Under the pieces are notes generated by a model. It searched no databases, was not told where the DNA came from, and saw only the letters and a program-made list of their open reading frames with translations. A program made the position numbers and the translations under genes. From assembly GCA_963693365.1 (NCBI GenBank), contig CAVNZM010000016.1, positions 5,766,001 to 5,830,000 of the forward strand: a stretch of 64,000 bases of DNA, given 5' to 3'. Below are positions 20,694-35,289 of the stretch, in pieces; position 1 is the first letter of the stretch; each line of letters opens with the position of its first letter. Source of the stretch: Amoebidium appalachense. Its lineage: Eukaryota; Ichthyosporea.

Positions 20694-21023
20694 TCAATCG
20701 CCGTCATTTCTTGCTTCCACTTCCTCTTCCGACACAAAATCCAACGGAAATCGGAAACAGAACGATAAGGAATTGCCATTAGCAGGCAGTGACTGTTCAT
20801 GGGTTAATGTTGTTGAAGATGGGGATGGACCGCCATTTTTGCGGCAGAGGATTGAGTTGGTGGGGGTGGATTTCTGGCCGAAAGTTGCACACAGTACCTT
20901 GTGGACTTTCCAGTGATGCCTCTGGCAGTCCTTGCCGCAGTAGAGTGCCATCTTGCAGCCGCTGCAGTGCAAGAGGGAACGGCCGGCACACTCCCGGTGC
21001 CAACACTTGACACAGGCACGTGC
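20694..21023 (-). CDS. MYND zinc-finger protein, last exon, 109 codons
   Basis: The exon contains a complete MYND finger: C-x2-C (CVKC), then CSGC, then YCGKDCQ, then HW..HK..C, the usual spacing of this zinc-binding protein-interaction domain. After it comes a low-complexity Ser/Thr/Pro stretch and an acidic end ([14 protein letters not shown]) before TGA. The 5' edge is an acceptor CAG ending at 21024, where a (CA)n array meets the exon, phase 0. No SET domain or other partner domain is visible here. Upstream exons, expected at higher coordinates, were not found among the microsatellites. The finger fixes the family but not the specific function. Confidence 0.75.
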   Translation of the reverse strand, partial: ARACVKCWHRECAGRSLLHCSGCKMALYCGKDCQRHHWKVHKVLCATFGQKSTPTNSILCRKNGGPSPSSTTLTHEQSLPANGNSLSFCFRFPLDFVSEEEVEARNDGD

Positions 21024-21024
21024 C

Positions 21025-21065
21025 TGTGTGTGAGTGTGTGTGTGTGTGTGTGCGTGTGTGTGTGT

Positions 21066-21159
<94 letters not shown>

Positions 21160-21170
21160 GTGTGCACGCA
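21025..21170. repeat. (GT)n/(GC)n array at the MYND exon edge
   Basis: GT with an internal GCGCGC block. On the minus strand it provides the sequence leading into the MYND splice acceptor. Confidence 0.9.
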
Positions 21171-21543
21171 CGTGTGCGCTCATATGTGTGTGCGTACTCG
21201 GCGAGGATGTGTCCTGCGCTTTTGCTTGTGTGTGTGCAGGAACGCATGTGCGCATACATGCAAGTGCACATGTAAATCATTAGTGTGAGTGCAGGTCGAT
21301 TATTATGAGTGAAGGTATCTGTGACGATGGGTTCAGATATACGACGGGTATCTGTTTGTGATTCACCTGGCCCAAACGCGCTGGTGTGTGTATTGTATCT
21401 GACCATGGTGGCACTGCCTGGGTGGTACTGTGTTTGGTTGGGGTTGGTGTGCGCGTGTACGTATGTGCGTGTAGGTGTCTGGGCAGGTGCACTAGCCCTC
21501 CTTCTATAAGTATATTCCCGGCCGGAACATGCATGTGGGTGTA

Positions 21544-21578
<35 letters not shown>

Positions 21579-22503
21579 CGCGCGTGTGCGCCTGCGTATG
21601 TGCGTGTGTGTACATGGTGTGTATGTGTGTGTGTGTGTGCTTGAGGAGGGGGGGGAAGAGGAGGGGGGGGGGGGGGGGGGGGGGGAGGGGAGGGCAACGT
21701 TCTTTGTTGCTCCTGTCGGTTATTTCGGTTATTTGAAACCAACGTCATTCGCCTCCTCGCTCTCTCTTCCCCGCCTTGACCGCCTCCCCCCAAATAGTAT
21801 ATGCTCACATGCCACATACACACACGCACTGATATCTGCATTTGTACTAAGTCGTTGGGATATTCAATTCAGTTGCGTTGTCGGCAGTGTGTCTATTTAT
21901 ATACAATACAGGGTGTCTCAGATGTATGGCAGTGCCCCCTCCCCCCCCCCCCCTCCCCCCCCCCCCCCCCCCCCCCTTCCCCACGGGTTCCCCTCAAAAA
22001 GGAGACAAGAAAAATATACGAAAAAAGTGAGGTGCAGAGGAGTCCGACACCCCTCCCCCTCCCCCTTTTTTTTGAAAAAAAAAAAAAGAAAAAAAGAAAA
22101 AAGAAAAAAAGAAACAAACACCACCAGCCAACACCTGCGATGTGCGTATCTATGTATATGACACGGTCTCTGAGGATCTGGTTGTGCTAAGTAGAAATAA
22201 TAAAACAAGAAAACACACACGACAGACAATGAGTGGAAAGGTTTTCTTGTTGGGGGAATGGCGGGGGGAGGGGGGGGGGGGGGGGGGGGGGGGGGTATCG
22301 CTCGGCAGCGGTGCAAAAGCCATCAATCCGTGGCTGTAAACACGGCTTCTCTGTTCGGTAAAGTCTCAGCCGTCTGATACCAAGACCAAAAAAATAGCTT
22401 TAGAAAAGATACTATCATAGTACTTCGAAAACTGCTTTAGAAATGTCATTAAAGAAACAAAAAAGGGAAAAACCTTGTCCCTCCGTTTCTCTGCCTTTCT
22501 CTT

Positions 22504-22539
<36 letters not shown>

Positions 22540-22706
22540 ACTTCTCCCTCCCATCTCCCCCTCCTCCTCTCTCCCGTCCCCTCTCCCGTGGCACCATCTC
22601 CCCCCCCCCCCCCCCCCCCTTTCTCTTCTCCCCTCAATCTCTCTCCCTCCCCCCTCCTCCCCCCCCCCCCCCCCCCCCGCTAGCTCTCTCTCCTCGCTCT
22701 CTCTCT

Positions 22707-23286
22707 CGTTTTCTTTCTGTGTGTGTCCCTCCCTCCCTCTCACTTGCCCTACCTTCCTCTCGTTCCTTTCCCCCTCCCCCCTCCCCTCGTTGTTCTCCCT
22801 CCCTCTTGCTCTTGCTCTCCCTCCCCCCCCCCCCTCCTCTCTCACTCCTCCACCCCCTCCTCCCTCCCCCACACCACACACATAGATATCTACTCTCGTC
22901 ATGTTTTCACCATGCAGATCGCAACATTACACAGTGCTTGATATTTACACATTTCGTGATTAGGCTTGCTCTATTAGTATAAATTACGGCAGCCCAGCAT
23001 CATGTGTACCCACACCTCCACTCTCTTCCCATCCTCCCCCTCTGCCAAGTTGAGACTCCAACAATCAATATTACTCTCCTGTTGCCCAATCCGAGCACCT
23101 CCCGGCCCTTAAGTTTTAAGCCCTTATTGAAATAAGATAGATCAACATCTGCCACTTAATTTCTACAAATTTCAACTTTGCACATACCCACCTCATGCCT
23201 AGTCAACAGGACCGCCACGGTGTCCATACTTTTGTCCTTGGCCGCATACCTAACCTCATCTCTGAATTCCAACTCAATCTCCCCTT
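22707..23286. repeat. Dispersed repeat E, copy 1
   Basis: It matches 34681-35284 along its length in the same orientation. On the minus strand both copies keep a frame with RYAAKDK, RHEVG and CKVE, probably a decayed coding segment. Confidence 0.75.
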
Positions 23287-23309
23287 CTCCTCCCCCCCCC
23301 CCCCTCCCC

Positions 23310-23340
<31 letters not shown>

Positions 23341-24268
23341 AACTATGTACACATACCCTCGGTACCCATAGAGGAAATCAACGAAAGGTGGGTGTAGGGC
23401 TGTAATTTCTGAAGTTAGTCTGGTCTGCATACTTGCTTATCAGGCAAGAACCATTCCACATGTACAGCTTTTGGATCCCCCGGGGTCCATCCTAAAATTT
23501 CACCCGGCCGGTAGGTAGCCCTCCCCCCCCTCCCCCCTTTACACGCACGCACGCACGTAGACTGCCCTCTTCCGCGCAAGCACGCACGCATACAGAGCGC
23601 CCTCTTTCTTAGTAACACACCCCCCTCTCCCCCCCCCCCCCCCCCCCCTGTTTTGCTCGTTCTATCGCATACCCTGCTCACACCCTGCCCACAGCACACC
23701 GTGTAACCCACATTTCTGTCCGCTCATCAAACCGTGACAAAACAATACATGAACAGGTGCATAGTTGCATTCCAAAGAAAAGGCAGCACGGGGGGGGAGG
23801 GGGGGGGGGGGTGGAATCCGAGATTCGGCACGAAGCACTAGGGGGGGGGGGGGGGGGGGGGGGGGGGACGGGAGAGGCAAGAAGGAGAGCTCGGAAGTGA
23901 CGGTCGGAGGGTTGGGTGGTCTTCGGGGAAAAGGGTGGGGGAGTGGGGGGAGGGGGAGAGGGGGGGGGGGGGGGGGGGGGGGGATCCAACTCTCCCAGTC
24001 ACATGCACACACGTGCACACAGGTAAAAACATACGTGGCACACAACACACACAAACATGCAATACACAAACACACACACACGCACATTCATACGCAAATG
24101 ATGCACGCATAACACAAACACATGCACACAAACACAGACGCACGAACGCACACCGCGGCACACATACACACGCACACATGCAGCATGCATACCACCCACA
24201 AATGCACACACAAACACACACACACACACATACCCACAGTGGCAGCAGTGGAACTCATCAGTGAGAGC

Positions 24269-24441
<173 letters not shown>

Positions 24442-25034
24442 CCACCTACACACACACAGATGCTATTGTTTTGTACATATAGGGAAAGAGGCCTAAGAAA
24501 AGTGGTCAGAGGTGTAATGAGCCACAGAAAAGGCTCTCAAACCATAGCCAGCTCTCCAAACATCCACAACCTTTGGTGATGAGTTTAACAATTTCTGCAT
24601 TCATCTACCTGTGTTCCGACAGCAGGGGAACAGCCTTAATTACGGGCAACGGGTGAAGAAGCATTTAACAAGTGGATCCCCTTGGGTCCATAAAATAATG
24701 TTCAAATGTGTGTAGTATGACGTGAAACACATCAGCACACCACTGCATACACACCCATTAAATACGCAGACACACACATGCAAAAATGAGCCCAACCACA
24801 TGGGCAGGTTTATTCTGCTCAGTACAGAATGATTTGGCGTCTTGCCAAGAGCAGAATAGTTCTGCAAACAATCCTGGGTTTTAAAGAACAACACCGCTTT
24901 TTAAAAAATAAATAATGATGCAATCCAAAGAAGTTCTACGCGCAGTATCTTATGCTGCTGCTCTCAGCAGAATAATTCTGATATTCTGATATAAGGCAGA
25001 AGGAATCTTTGTGTCCTGTACCATAATTCTACTT

Positions 25035-25077
<43 letters not shown>

Positions 25078-25553
25078 CACGCACACACACGCACACACAC
25101 ACAGACGCACACACACACACATACACACGTGCACACGTGCACACACACAAACACAGACACACGTGCAAACACTCACACTTGCGCGCGCATGCACACACAC
25201 ACAAACACACACAAACACACACACACGTGCAAATACTCACACACGCGCGCGCATGCACACACACACAAACACAAACACACACCGACACACACACATTCAC
25301 ACACGCGCGTGTGGGACTTTCTTGCGTTTGTGGAGGGTACATGAACATTACAACAAAGATCTACCCTTAAGCGCACTGGCCAATGATCAGAGTCCCTGCA
25401 AGGCAGTGTGTGTTTGCATCCAAGGAGAGGAGAAAAGGGCAGGGTTGGGGGGAGGGAGGGTGGGGGGAGGGGCGGGAGAGGAGGTGGAGGGGTTTGGCGG
25501 GAAGGGGAGGGGTGGCCGGGGGGTGAGGGGGTGGGGGTGGGGGGGGAGGGCAG

Positions 25554-25593
<40 letters not shown>

Positions 25594-25813
25594 GGGGGGA
25601 GGGGGGGGGGGGGGGTGGGGGGGTAGAGGAAGGGAGGGAGAGGGGTTGGCTCTCACAAATTTCTACATTTTCACAAGTGATAGTAAAAACGCCCCCCCCC
25701 CCCCCCCCCCCCCCCCTTCCCCCCAAAAAAAAAAAACTTTGGGGAAAAAAAAAAAAAAAAGTCTATGCAGCCGGTGAGGTGTGTGTGTGTGTGGTGGTGG
25801 TGGTGGTGGTGGT

Positions 25814-25941
<128 letters not shown>

Positions 25942-26292
25942 AGAGAGAGGCTCGGGGAGAGAGAGAGAGAGAGGGGTGGGGTGGGGGGGAGGAAGTTGAG
26001 GGGGTGGGGCTCTTTGAATGCTAACTTGATGATTCGGAGCTTTTTTATATAAAAATAATTAAAAATAATAACAGTTACGAAGTCAACCCAAGAAGTTCAG
26101 CCGGTTAGCAAGCCGTTCGGGCAGGTGGTGATGGTGGTGATGGTGGTGGTGGTTAGGGGGGAGGGAGGGAGAGGGGGGGGAGGGGGAGAGGAGGGAAGGG
26201 GGGGGAAGGGGATAGAGGGGGTTATTTACATTTTTTTTACTAGCTGGCGCAAGTGGTGATGTTGCAGACTGGGTATTTACAATACGGGCAGA

Positions 26293-26298
26293 TTTATT
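26293..26298 (-). promoter_or_regulatory. Candidate poly(A) signal of the SSU1-like gene
   Basis: AATAAA on the minus strand about 180 nt after the stop codon. Confidence 0.45.
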
Positions 26299-26478
26299 TT
26301 TCGCGATCCACACATGGAACCCAAGTTGTGCCGTGATTCATCCAGTGAATACAGCCACACAATAAATAACGACAACATGAACCATTAGTTTTTGGCTAGC
26401 TGCACTGCCGAAGGTAGCGGGAATAGTAACTAACAATCGGCTGGTGCAATGAGATAACCGTGCGCCGTTAACAACCAT

Positions 26479-28025
26479 CTACACCGCGTGCTGCGGAAGA
26501 AGTGACTGTTTGGGTGCTGGGCGGAATGGATGCATAACGGTGTGCCTCCACAGAGCCAAACCCTCCCGCCTGTGGAGTCTTCTCTGCTCATGTTCCGATG
26601 ACTCCGCTCCACCATCATACATCTCTTCCTCCTTCTCCGAGGAAGGTGCTGGCTTGAATGTCGCCCAGAGACGCCCGTCCCACGCGTGATGAATCGTCTT
26701 CATGTGAACGAGAAACGACAAGTACACCATGACGCAGCAGAATATGCGGCCAATCCACATGAAAAACTGGAAATGAGTGTCGTTGTAAAGCTGATAGGTG
26801 GAGAAGATCTGTGTGCAGAAAGGGAAAATAATTCCCCACCAGCCCAGGTTGAAGGGCAGGCCCAAGTAGTCGGGTTCAATAGGCTTGCTCTTGTCCCTTT
26901 CCTCTTTAGTCCCATCGCCAAAAGGTACTGGCCGCCCAAAAACGAGAAACAGTTTTCGTGCATTATGCAGCGAAAGGGTGCCTGCACACAGCAGCCACCA
27001 GCAACCAAAGCCCCACATGAGAAGACCGATCAACATGGCGAACCCGGGTGCCATGTGCCCAAAAGAACACAGTGGGGCGGTGTCTGACAGAAAGTCCAGG
27101 CCGGGGGCACAGAGAACACCAGTGCGCGCTAGAAGGCCCACCTTCCTCCCCAAGATGAGAATACCGTTTGCACCCTGTCCGATGGGCCCAAGGACGAGCC
27201 ACGTGCTGTTACCAAGGCCCTTTGGCGGCATGCCGAAAAACACAAGGCGTGAAAAGTAAACGCAGATAATCATAGCGGCAATAAGCACACCCATCCCCCA
27301 CAGAACGAGAGATGTGATGACGACAGCCAACGCTCGGACTCCGTCCAGCTTTTCCGACAGACTTCCTCCGCAAGCGGCTGCGACCACGTTTGCAACAAAA
27401 GGAAGGAGCCACAGCGAAGACATGGTTGCAAATGCATGTTTTTGGCGGACAATCATGTAGTAGGCAGGAATGAACGCAGCGAGAACGGAAAGAGCAACGT
27501 CAACCCAGTAGAGAATATAGGTGATGTTAACGGCCGTGTCGTGCGACATTCCTATCATCTCGCCGAAGTTTAGGAAACCAAGCGCAACCGTCACCAGCCC
27601 CATAGGCAGGCAACCTGAAAACATGAACTGCGCTGGATGGTCGAGCATTTTTATAACTCCCTCAGTATATAATATGCACCGGAGGGAAAACAGAAGCACA
27701 AAAAAGCACCAGTAGAACATATTCCAAAGCCAAATCACAACCCCAATCCACCTGAGGGTCACGAGAAAATCACCTTCCGCACCGGGAAACGCAGCAATTG
27801 CGAGCGCGGTACCACCCCGGTCATACCAAACCATGCGAGCTGGAAGTTCTTGATGATGTCGGGGCTATCATCTTGTGTGTTCTCAACTATGGCATCGGGT
27901 GGGTTGGAGCGAATAGAGGCTGTGCTTGTATTCGATTTTGCTTTGTTTTGCTGAGGTTCGCTGAGTGTGCAGGTATGGTTTGGTGCATATGCATCTGCAC
28001 TGATGGTTGGGGTGTTGGTAGCCAT
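26479..28025 (-). CDS. SSU1/TDT-family anion transporter, one frame break
   Basis: A multi-pass membrane protein of the tellurite-resistance/dicarboxylate transporter family (SSU1 sulfite efflux, Mae1, SLAC1 relatives). Diagnostic stretches: IIKNFQLAWFGMTG at the first helix, DHPAQFMFSGCLPMG, WLVLGPIGQGANG and repeated hydrophobic segments (about ten), then a charged cytoplasmic tail. WLVLGPIGQG is closest to the fungal SSU1 type, so sulfite or a small organic acid is the likely substrate and the plasma membrane the likely site. The start ATG at 28023-28025 (MATNTPTIS) has G at -3 and G at +4. The N-terminal frame and the main frame join only if the C run at 27815-27818 (GGGG in the gene) gains one base, giving about 515 aa. 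No intron is seen. Sequencing error or a recent pseudogene are both possible. Confidence 0.85.
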
Positions 28026-28945
28026 GTCGTCGGTAGCCCTGATGTGGGTTGCCCAAACTATGTATGTTTGTGTGTGTTTCTGTTTAAATTTAGTGATGTG
28101 AGGCTCACACCGTCGCTTGAGTGACAACTCGCCTGTAATAACGTTGGTCAACTGCTTGGTCAATTTGGCACTTCTGCATCGACGCAACACTTTATGTATC
28201 CTGTCGATAGTTCCCCATAGACTCTATTGGAATGACAACACCTGCAGCTCACCTTCAGCCCGGCGCCCAGCGATCTATGGAGACACAAAATGATTTCAAC
28301 AAATCATATTTGATTGGTGCTATATTCTGATTGGTTCAAGCAGCATTTCAATAGCAAACTCAATTTGAACCTACATACATACTGTACATACCCAGGTTAT
28401 AAATCATGCACAATGCACCACTGTACCTTGGAAAGATTTATCTTGACCTTTAGGGATAGCTTCAAACTCATCAAACGCTGGCATATTAATGAAATCGGAA
28501 GTGGTGCTGCTACATGCAGTTCACATGCAGTTCATATGTAACATCGATATCGCTGAACGATATGTACATGTATACCGTAGCGGCAACTCGTAGATCGTAG
28601 GCCTTCGAGCGATCAATGGTGTAGGTATAGGAATGTGGAGCCTACATCGAGGGATTCATTTCTAATGCACGGGCTCTGCGTGTACTTTAAGGAGAATAAA
28701 GCTGTAAACATTTCTTTACGTTCCAACCTGTGCAATGTTTCCTGTGTTTTCAGTTGTCATCTGAGGAATTCTTTTCACATTCCAGGTGATCACCAACCAA
28801 CTGATTCAGCTGTCGGCGAATTTATATAGCCAATCATGTGCCAGAGTCTGTTTGTTTATTTTTCATCGACAGATGCGCACTGCATTCCTCATCGAGCACG
28901 CTGCAGGCACTGGCACTGCCAGCTACAAACTGCCTGTGACTACAC
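28026..28945. other. Upstream region of the SSU1-like gene, nothing further recognised
   Basis: Unique sequence. A minus-strand CCAAT at 28226-28230 lies about 200 nt above the ATG. No clear TATA box. Confidence 0.5.
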
Positions 28946-28947
28946 CG

Positions 28948-29265
<318 letters not shown>

Positions 29266-29619
29266 CACGCACACGCATTCAAAGGCACAAGTGACTCACG
29301 TAAAAGGCCGTAGGAACGGGCAAAAATGGTCTGGCCGGATGTGACGATGCCATGCTCTTATTATTATGGTCTAGGCACCAACACAGTGTCCCGTACCCGA
29401 CCTTCATGTTGTAGTTATTGCAGGCCGATTCATCCCACCAGTGTAAGCATATATGATTATTAAACGTATGTACGTGCATGTGGCGGTTTAATACTAGGGA
29501 GAGACCCTGAGGTCACGGTGGGGGCAGAGAGGGCCGGGGATCCGGAAGAAGAAAAGAAAGATCTAGCCTAGCGAATCCCAAGTAGAGCGCGGGGGGCGGG
29601 GAGGGGGAGGGGGCTCGGA

Positions 29620-30010
<391 letters not shown>

Positions 30011-30019
30011 TATATACCT

Positions 30020-30255
30020 ACGCAAAGAAGAAATACTAGTACCCAAGCCCACCCAGTTCCCCCAACTCCACAAATGAACATTCCTAAGCTACCTGTTTTC
30101 GGCTCTGTGAGATTCCAGGGTCGGCGATTGAATGGTTCGAATTCGAACGATGCATATATACCAAGCACCATGCCTTCAAAACAAACAACTGGGCCGATTC
30201 CAATCACTGTTGCCGCCCACACATTCCACAGGGGTCGACACACGCTGAATGGCTG
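30020..30255 (-). pseudogene. Exon-like hydrophobic frame shared with 51630-51815
   Basis: After a possible acceptor (agcgtctgcag), the minus strand reads FSVCRPLWNVWAATVIGIG with further hydrophobic sequence to FICGVGGTGW. A diverged copy with an insertion exists near 51630-51815, also next to a (GA)n array. It could be a decayed exon carried in a repeat. The protein is not recognised. Confidence 0.2.
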
Positions 30256-30292
30256 CAGACGCTAAAACATAGAAATAAACGGATAATCAGTG

Positions 30293-31189
30293 ATAAACAG
30301 TCGCGCTTACCAATATAGTGAGTCACAAATCCGACGCACATTTACACAGCATGTATTATCCTGACAACCATATTGTTTAGTAGGTGAAAAGATTGGTGTT
30401 GCTCAGCATCTTCCATGCATCCAAAAATAGAACAGATTATCTTTTATCTTTTGCTTTTTGATTCGCTACGAATCAGTGTCGAAAACTTCCGATAATGATT
30501 TGTCCCACAATCAAAAGCCAAAACGATTTTCCATAAATGCAGAAAACGAAATTGTCCTCATTGAGTGCGGCGTCAAGGCCCCGTGGGGCGCCAGGTAAGG
30601 GGTAAGGCCACTCACTCGCAAGCTACGCTGATAGCGGCAGAGCAGACAGGCCTACCCAAAGCCTCAAGGCGCTGAGCGACACGGGCCCCGGGGTCGGGCA
30701 ACCTTCTTTTTGTTGGCAACATAGTTTCAAGCACCTCCCAGTGTGGCACTGCTACGCTAATCTTGCTCTGCCGTCGACGGCTACGCAACACAGTCTCTTC
30801 ACCGGGCCACTCTCCCTCGGCCCCAACCCTATCCAAACGTGACCCATGCCAACCATTTTGTTATAGGCACAGAGTTATGCACCATGATGATAGTAGGAGT
30901 GCTTTTTGGTCCACAACAGCTCCGCCATTGTGTTTGGGCACCGTCTGTATGGAATCCTACTACACAACTACTTCCATCGGGAGTGAAAAACGTTGACCCG
31001 ACTCTAGCATTCACCAATCTGTCCGCGGCCTACTGGTGACGACAAGTAACACCTGGCCCTACACACACACGCAGGCACACACACACACACACACGGACAC
31101 ATACACACAAGTTGTACGCACCCTCCCCTCGTGGACCCCCTTTCCCCTCCATCCCTGCACCCTTCCACTCTTAAAAATGCATACCCAAT

Positions 31190-31220
<31 letters not shown>

Positions 31221-31764
31221 TTTCTCTCTCTCTGTCTCGTGCAGACAGACTCACAAAAGCTGCATACGTGTACTAGCGCAGACGCTCACATCCACACACA
31301 CACATGAGCACACATACACACACAGTGTTAAACACGCACTTGCTAGCACACACAGACGCAAGGCACATTCAATATATGCATGACCACGTGCACTGGACGT
31401 CGATCATACACACACCACAAAACTTTCAATTGATGCCACCCTAACAGCTATTGAGCTAGAACCCTGTCTTTCGCCGGCACGGTCAAATCAAGCTGCCTGG
31501 TGCATGCTTACCGGTGGCCGTGGGAACACTACTGCATCCAGAACACTTCTCAGAAAAGCACCTTGGTCTGCACGGGCTGGTATCCACCCGACGGCGTCCA
31601 CATGGGCATGGACCATGGGGATGGTACAACACGCCGCGGCCCACACATACACATAAAAATATGGGGGGGGGGGGGGAGGGGGGGAAGGTATTCAAACACG
31701 CACTGCCGCAAACACACACAAACCCACACACATACACACGCGCGCAAACACACACACGCTCGCG

Positions 31765-31808
<44 letters not shown>

Positions 31809-32006
31809 CAACGCACCGTCACGCACACATACACACAAGCGCATGCAACCACGCACGCACACAAACACAAACACACCCACAAACACACACATCTAATATA
31901 GACGCACACCCACAAACACACATACAAGTGCCACGCACGCACGAGCATCCACATGCTTGTGGGTGTGTTTATGTCGTTTTGCTATGTATTTATATATTTT
32001 TTTGCA

Positions 32007-32043
<37 letters not shown>

Positions 32044-32388
32044 CACTGTCACGTTATCGTATAGCCTCGAATGCACAGTTTTTTCTTTTGTTTTTGTTTT
32101 CTTTTCCCTTTTTTTCCAATGTGAAGAGCCGCAGGACAAAACAATCTTTGAATGAGTAAAGTGAATCGGACAACTGCAGTGAGCGGTTGGCACCTGTTTC
32201 TTTTCCCCCGCTTTTCTTGTGGTTTTGGTGTGTGTGTAGAAGGAGGAAGGGTTAGGTGGTGGGTGGGAGGGGGGAGGGGGGCACCCAGCACTCACTTGCA
32301 TGCTTACTCACACAACTGCCAGTGAACCGTAGAGCACACATGTTGGCATATTCGCTGATTTGTTCTGTCGCTTTCTGCCAAATCCCGT

Positions 32389-32432
<44 letters not shown>

Positions 32433-33355
32433 CGCCTGCCCGCCCGCCCGCCCGCCAGCCACTGCCAAACAAAAAAGAAAGAAGAAAAAGAAAAAAATAA
32501 AAGGAAAAGAAAAGAAAAAACCATCCGGACAAACACACACACATCCACCAACATGACCCCTCATGTCCGGACAAGAGCCCACCTGTCCTGCCCGCGAATC
32601 ACCGGTGGCTCTCCACCACTACTTTTGTGTTGGTGTTGGGTGGTTATATGGGTGGAATGAGTGGGTGGGGGCGTGGGGGTGGGGGTGGTGGTGGTGGGGG
32701 GAGGGGGGGGGGGGGGGGGGGGGAAGGGAGAAAAGAAAGAAAAGGTGCTTCAAAAAAACACCACGAAAATCAATTACCATGCAGTTACCGATTTCATATG
32801 TACATGATATACTATGTAATAATCAGGGTCATTGACAGGGCGAGATACTGACGATATATCAAACTTTTTTTTTTTGGTGGTGGTGGTGGTGGTGGGGGGG
32901 GGGGGGGGGGGGGGGGGGGGGTTCAAAACCTTTAATATCTCACTGCAGTATTATTTGAGACCTGATTTTTTACCCTAGGGTTATGGTTTCAAAGCTTAGA
33001 TGCCGTCGAACATAGATCGCCTTGCTCAGATGCAGGGGTGAAATGGTATCCCGAAAAACTCAACAAAAATACACAGAAAATACACTTCCCTCATTGCCAA
33101 ATTTTCACCACTTTGCTCTACATCATTGCATGTTATCACGTGATACCGGCCCTCGTGTTTCAAAGTCTTTTTTTCATAAGAAATGAATTGTATTCGAGCT
33201 CAGGGATTTTCCGTCGTGATATTTCCGTGAACTTCTGGTCAATATTCTGGTCAAGCTTGGGCTGCCGCCCACCTCACCCCCCGCTCTAGGGGCAGAGAGG
33301 AACGGCTCAATTTTCGAGCGACATAAAAGGAGCTGTCAGGCCTGCCCCTATAGCG

Positions 33356-33392
<37 letters not shown>

Positions 33393-33557
33393 GGGGGGGC
33401 AGAGTGTATCTACGTAGTGAAGAGGAGGTGGTAGGCCTGGGGTTGGGGAGGGGAAGGGGTGGAACAGGTGAGGGGGATTGAGGGAGAACTTGGGGGGGGG
33501 GGGGGGGGGGAAGATAAGCGCTGGAGGAAGAGGAGGGGACGGAGGCCCAGGGGTAGA
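30293..33557 (+). repeat. Large dispersed repeat, copy A
   Basis: The same ordered blocks recur at 45126-49206 (B) and 53099-57044 (C): an opening ataaacagtc block (kept in A and C only), gcgccaggtaagg, accattttgttataggcac, a CA array, gaagagccgcagga, and a catgtccggac/ctctccacca block. Array lengths vary between copies. No long conserved ORF is seen. A is intact at both ends relative to C and B. Confidence 0.85.
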
Positions 33558-33589
33558 ATGGAGGAGTGGAGGGTCGTACTCTTATGTGT

Positions 33590-34635
33590 GGGTGTGAATT
33601 TCTAGCCCGACACCCAACACACGACCTCACCCACTTATGCACATGTCTACTAATGGCCAGCCAATAGTATGACCGTAATAACTTTAATGTGCAGTGCACT
33701 CCAAAAAGCCCATGATTATCGTGCACACTTTCTAAAAGCTCATGATAAAGGCACTCGGGCACGAATAATTTTCTTCCTCCAGCGAAAAACAATACAACAC
33801 CTCATCAAAATATCCACAAAACATTTTCTCCCTATGCGTGCAAGTTTTCTCCTTTTTGCGTTCGATATTTGTGTGGGTGTTTGTGCTGTGTTTTGTGCCC
33901 GTGTATCTCGTGTTTGTGTGGGAGGAGGGGTAGGCATTACCGGGTTTTGTTGCCTATTGAGAAGCTTCTGCATATACTGCTGCCTGCACGTGGATCTGCA
34001 TTGGATAAAAGTGAAATTACGGAAGAACACAAGGAATCTTTGTGTTGTGCAGCCACAATAGTATCTCTCTGATATCCTGCACCCGATAAAGCTGCTATAT
34101 GTGCTTGACTAAGGGTAGGAAGAGGGCTAAGTTTATGCCCTTTTTGTGCTGCAATACTATTTATGTATGCTATATGTGCATTTTCTTGAGGAAAAATAGG
34201 TATATCTACAGATACCTGTGTACCATCAGCTTTCGTATATGACCTAGTAATATATGACTCCTCGAGACCAATTTCGCACATGCCCTTATCATTACCATAT
34301 ATGGTAGGTGAGTCGCTAGCGTTACTTTGAGCTGCATGTGCGAATGCAACAATACCTAATGTAGATGCTGCTGATGGATATACTGGTGGGGACGGGAATT
34401 GGACATTAACGTTAGCTACATTAGTCTCAAATTCTTTATCCTTATCATATAGGATCCACTCATCTGATTGGATACCTGCTACCGGTGGGGGCTCAGCGAG
34501 AAAATCGGATTTCTCATTATCTTCGGATACATATGGTATCCGGCTAACACCATCTGCATCAGGCAGATCCGAGCCCTCTTCATAAAATAATGTAAAATTA
34601 TAATCCGATATATGATGTGATCTATAAATAGATCA
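33590..34635 (-). pseudogene. Ty3/gypsy-type pol relic (RNase H end, integrase zinc finger)
   Basis: Reading on the minus strand, DYNFTLFYEEGSDLPDADGVS at 34610 downward matches the end of the RNase H domain of gypsy-type elements. A linker follows, and at 33792-33600 comes an HHCC integrase finger: HDNHGLFG then CVGC, with the LRSYYW and HVHKWV spacing typical of the family. Both pieces are in the same frame, but stops and GT-rich sequence separate them. There is no RT core, integrase DDE core or LTR nearby. It is cut at one end by repeat A and at the other by repeat E2, so it is a dead fragment. Confidence 0.75.
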
Positions 34636-34636
34636 C
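34617..34636. repeat. Short inverted repeat at the gypsy/E2 side
   Basis: gtgatctat and atagatcac flank a 2-nt centre. It lies where the pol similarity stops. Confidence 0.6.
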
Positions 34637-34680
34637 TTTATGGCTGTGGCTCAGAGACACTACACTCTCCTCCCTTTCTC

Positions 34681-35284
34681 TCGTTTTCTCTCTTTGTGTG
34701 TCCCTCCCTTTCTCTCACTTGCTCTACTTTCCTCTCGTTCCTCCTCCCCCCCCCCACCCCCCTCTCCCCCCCGCTCACCTCATTGTCCTCCCTCCCTCTT
34801 GCTCTTGCTCTCTTCTCCCCCCCTCCCCCCCCCCCCTTCCTCTCTCACTCATCCACCCCTCCCCCCTCCCCCTCCCCCACACCACACATATGAAGATCTG
34901 CCCTCATCACATTTTCACCATGCAAATCGCAATATTACACAGTGCTTGAAATCAGCACCATTCGTGATTCGTTTTGCTCGAAGTATGAAACCTACGGCAG
35001 TCCAGCATATGTGTACCCACACATCCCTCTCTTCCCATCCTCCCCCTTCTGCCAAATTGAGGCTTTTACAGTCAATGTCCGCTCTCTTAATATCCAATCA
35101 GAGCACCTCCCTTTGATTTTTTTTACCCCTTTGTTAAAATAGGATAAATCAAAACCCACCATTTACATTTCTACGAACTTCAACTTTGCATGCACCCACC
35201 TCATGCCTAGCCAACCGGACCGTTACAATGTCCATATTTTTGTCCTTGGCCGCATACCTAATTTCCAACTCAATCTTCCCTTGG
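34681..35284. repeat. Dispersed repeat E, copy 2
   Basis: Diverged copy of 22707-23286, same orientation. The minus-strand frame keeps IELEIRYAAKDKNMD. Confidence 0.75.
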
Positions 35285-35289
35285 CCGCG

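Noticed and set aside
33740-34030. 96-codon minus-strand frame in the gypsy relic
   Set aside because: It is in a different frame from the recognisable pol pieces and is partly driven by GT-rich sequence.
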